A program made the position numbers and the translations under genes. Shown in pieces: positions 5,994 through 6,519 of a DNA stretch of 6,519 nucleotides. The notes below the pieces were generated by a model. The model did not search any database and had not been told where the DNA came from. It saw nothing but the letters and a program-made list of their open reading frames with translations. The stretch is from Cyanobacteria bacterium Co-bin13 (GTDB taxonomy: Bacteria; Cyanobacteriota; Cyanobacteriia; Phormidesmidales; Phormidesmidaceae): positions 1 to 6,519 of the forward strand of contig JACVRP010000217.1 of assembly GCA_014534385.1 (NCBI GenBank), given 5' to 3'. Within the stretch, counting starts at the first letter, position 1. Each line of letters begins with the position of its first letter.

Positions 5994-6034
5994 TTCAGCG
6001 TTCGGCCAAGGTCGGGCGCTGAATTTGTGTTTTT
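5994..6034 (+). terminator. Second, strong terminator after tRNA-Thr
   Basis: A 13-bp stem (5994-6006 with 6011-6023) includes the perfect 7-bp outer arm TTCAGCG/CGCTGAA and three G-U pairs inside, closed by a CAAG tetraloop. TTTGTGTTTTT follows (6024-6034). It lies only 5 nt after the first terminator's T-tract and insulates the next gene from tRNA readthrough. Confidence 0.8.
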
Positions 6035-6043
6035 CCCCTAGAG

Positions 6044-6077
6044 TTGCACGGGCGGTATGGGTAGCATGTAATCATGC
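6044..6077 (+). promoter_or_regulatory. Candidate promoter with an inverted repeat over the -10
   Basis: TTGCAC (6044-6049, 3 of 6) and TGTAAT (6067-6072, 5 of 6) are 17 bp apart. The perfect inverted repeat GCATG-TAAT-CATGC (6064-6077) covers the -10 and would suit a repressor. The predicted leader before the ATG at 6153 is about 75 nt. It is the only reasonable promoter between the terminator at 5994-6034 and the next gene. Confidence 0.4.
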
Positions 6078-6138
6078 CGCATTCAACCCGGTAATTGGCG
6101 GCGCAGGGCGGTGGGCACCTCTAAAGCCCCATGCAGTC

Positions 6139-6144
6139 AGGAGG
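6139..6144 (+). promoter_or_regulatory. Near-ideal Shine-Dalgarno site AGGAGG
   Basis: AGGAGG lies 8 nt before the ATG at 6153, the best ribosome-binding site in the window. It fixes the start of the incomplete gene at the right edge and points to a real, well-translated reading frame. Confidence 0.85.
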
Positions 6145-6152
6145 ATAACATC

Positions 6153-6519
6153 ATGGGAACCTGGATTAAGGAGACAGATAGCGCTATTTACCTCATGCAG
6201 GGGGGGCAGTGGCTGTCTCGTGTCAGTAAAAGACCTTCGCAGAGCAACCCTCAGGAGCAGGTGGTTGATATCTCTGGCTTGAGGTCTTGGTTTACTCGCC
6301 CAGACTTTCCCAGGGCCATGACTGTTTCAGTGGGCATTGATGCGGAGGAGCCGCTGCCGATTACGGCGGGTGGTGCGAGTACCGGGGGAAGCGGTGCAGG
6401 TACAACTAACCCAGGTACCACAGGCCCAGGGGCGGTTAATCCAGGGACAGCCAATCCTGGCACCAGCCCAGGGACGACTGGCCTAGGAGTGGTTAGCCCA
6501 GGGACGACTGGCCCAGGGA
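6153..6519 (+). CDS. Unknown protein with Pro-Gly pentapeptide repeats, 3' end missing
   Basis: This frame is open from ATG 6153 to the window edge (122 codons plus one base), so it is only the 5' part of a gene. I do not recognise the family. Residues 1-70 form a compact-looking module (MGTWIKETDSAIYLM, then QWLSRVSKR, VVDISGLRSWF and MTVSVGIDAEEPLP). A Gly/Ser/Thr/Ala stretch (71-83) leads into eight units of a T/V-rich xxxPG repeat (84-122) that reaches the edge. There is no signal peptide or membrane segment in the visible part. The repeat resembles a flexible linker, so a further domain beyond the edge is expected but unseen. The start is set by AGGAGG at 6139-6144. Two terminators separate it from the tRNA upstream, so it opens its own unit. 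Whether it is exported, enzymatic or structural cannot be told. Confidence 0.8.
   Translation, partial: MGTWIKETDSAIYLMQGGQWLSRVSKRPSQSNPQEQVVDISGLRSWFTRPDFPRAMTVSVGIDAEEPLPITAGGASTGGSGAGTTNPGTTGPGAVNPGTANPGTSPGTTGLGVVSPGTTGPG
6402..6518 (+). repeat. 15-bp-period tandem repeat encoding xxxPG units
   Basis: Eight units are visible: TTNPG, TTGPG, AVNPG, TANPG, TSPG (one residue short), TTGLG, VVSPG and TTGPG. At DNA level the last four units form a younger layer, because AGCCCAGGGACGACTGGCC is identical at 6465-6483 and 6495-6513, exactly 30 bp apart. Earlier units have drifted in codon use. The array continues past the window, so its total length is unknown. Confidence 0.85.

Noticed and set aside
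5872..6282. 136-codon plus-strand frame across the tRNA and its terminators
   Set aside because: It contains the whole tRNA-Thr and both terminators, has no ribosome site, and its right part lies over the start of the well-supported gene at 6153 in another frame.
1..6519. CRISPR array, insertion sequence, prophage or defence locus
   Set aside because: No regularly spaced direct repeats with unique spacers, no transposase or integrase, and no phage or defence genes were seen. The gene at 6153 is incomplete, so nothing can be concluded about what lies beyond the edge.

Overview
The window reads as ordinary chromosomal DNA of a cyanobacterium, probably a GC-rich filamentous type, though the genus cannot be told from the sequence. 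The evidence is three copies of the octamer GCGATCGC (core of the cyanobacterial HIP1 element), a GC-rich codon style in all the long genes, protein sequences of cyanobacterial type (release factor 3, PurK, a pheophytinase-like hydrolase, a NarL-type response regulator resembling plastid Ycf29), and a tRNA-Thr gene without an encoded CCA.

Layout: a rho-independent terminator at the left edge (38-66) closes a plus-strand unit that lies outside the window. It faces a minus-strand alpha/beta hydrolase (88-1014). A 187-bp divergent intergenic region follows, then prfC (1202-2842). The 319-bp gap after prfC holds a weak AT-rich hairpin, two tandem sigma70-like promoters and a strong terminator that sits about 70 bp before purK. 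This layout could produce a short RNA or a terminated leader. purK (3162-4334) is followed immediately by uraD (4346-4849, or overlapping if its GTG is used). A second gap (4850-5179) contains a possible 44-codon reading frame. Next come a REC-LuxR response regulator (5180-5827), a tRNA-Thr(UGU) with its own extended -10 promoter, and two tandem terminators. A new unit then starts with a near-ideal Shine-Dalgarno site and a protein of unknown function (6153 to the right edge, incomplete) whose N-terminal module runs into a Pro-Gly pentapeptide repeat.

How the genes relate: purK (de novo purine synthesis) and uraD (ureide formation from urate) are almost certainly co-transcribed, which joins an anabolic and a catabolic purine step. 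The other genes look like independent units. I saw no CRISPR array, insertion sequence, phage gene or defence system. The least explained parts are the incomplete repeat protein at the right edge, the promoter-terminator cassette before purK, and the small reading frame before the response regulator.
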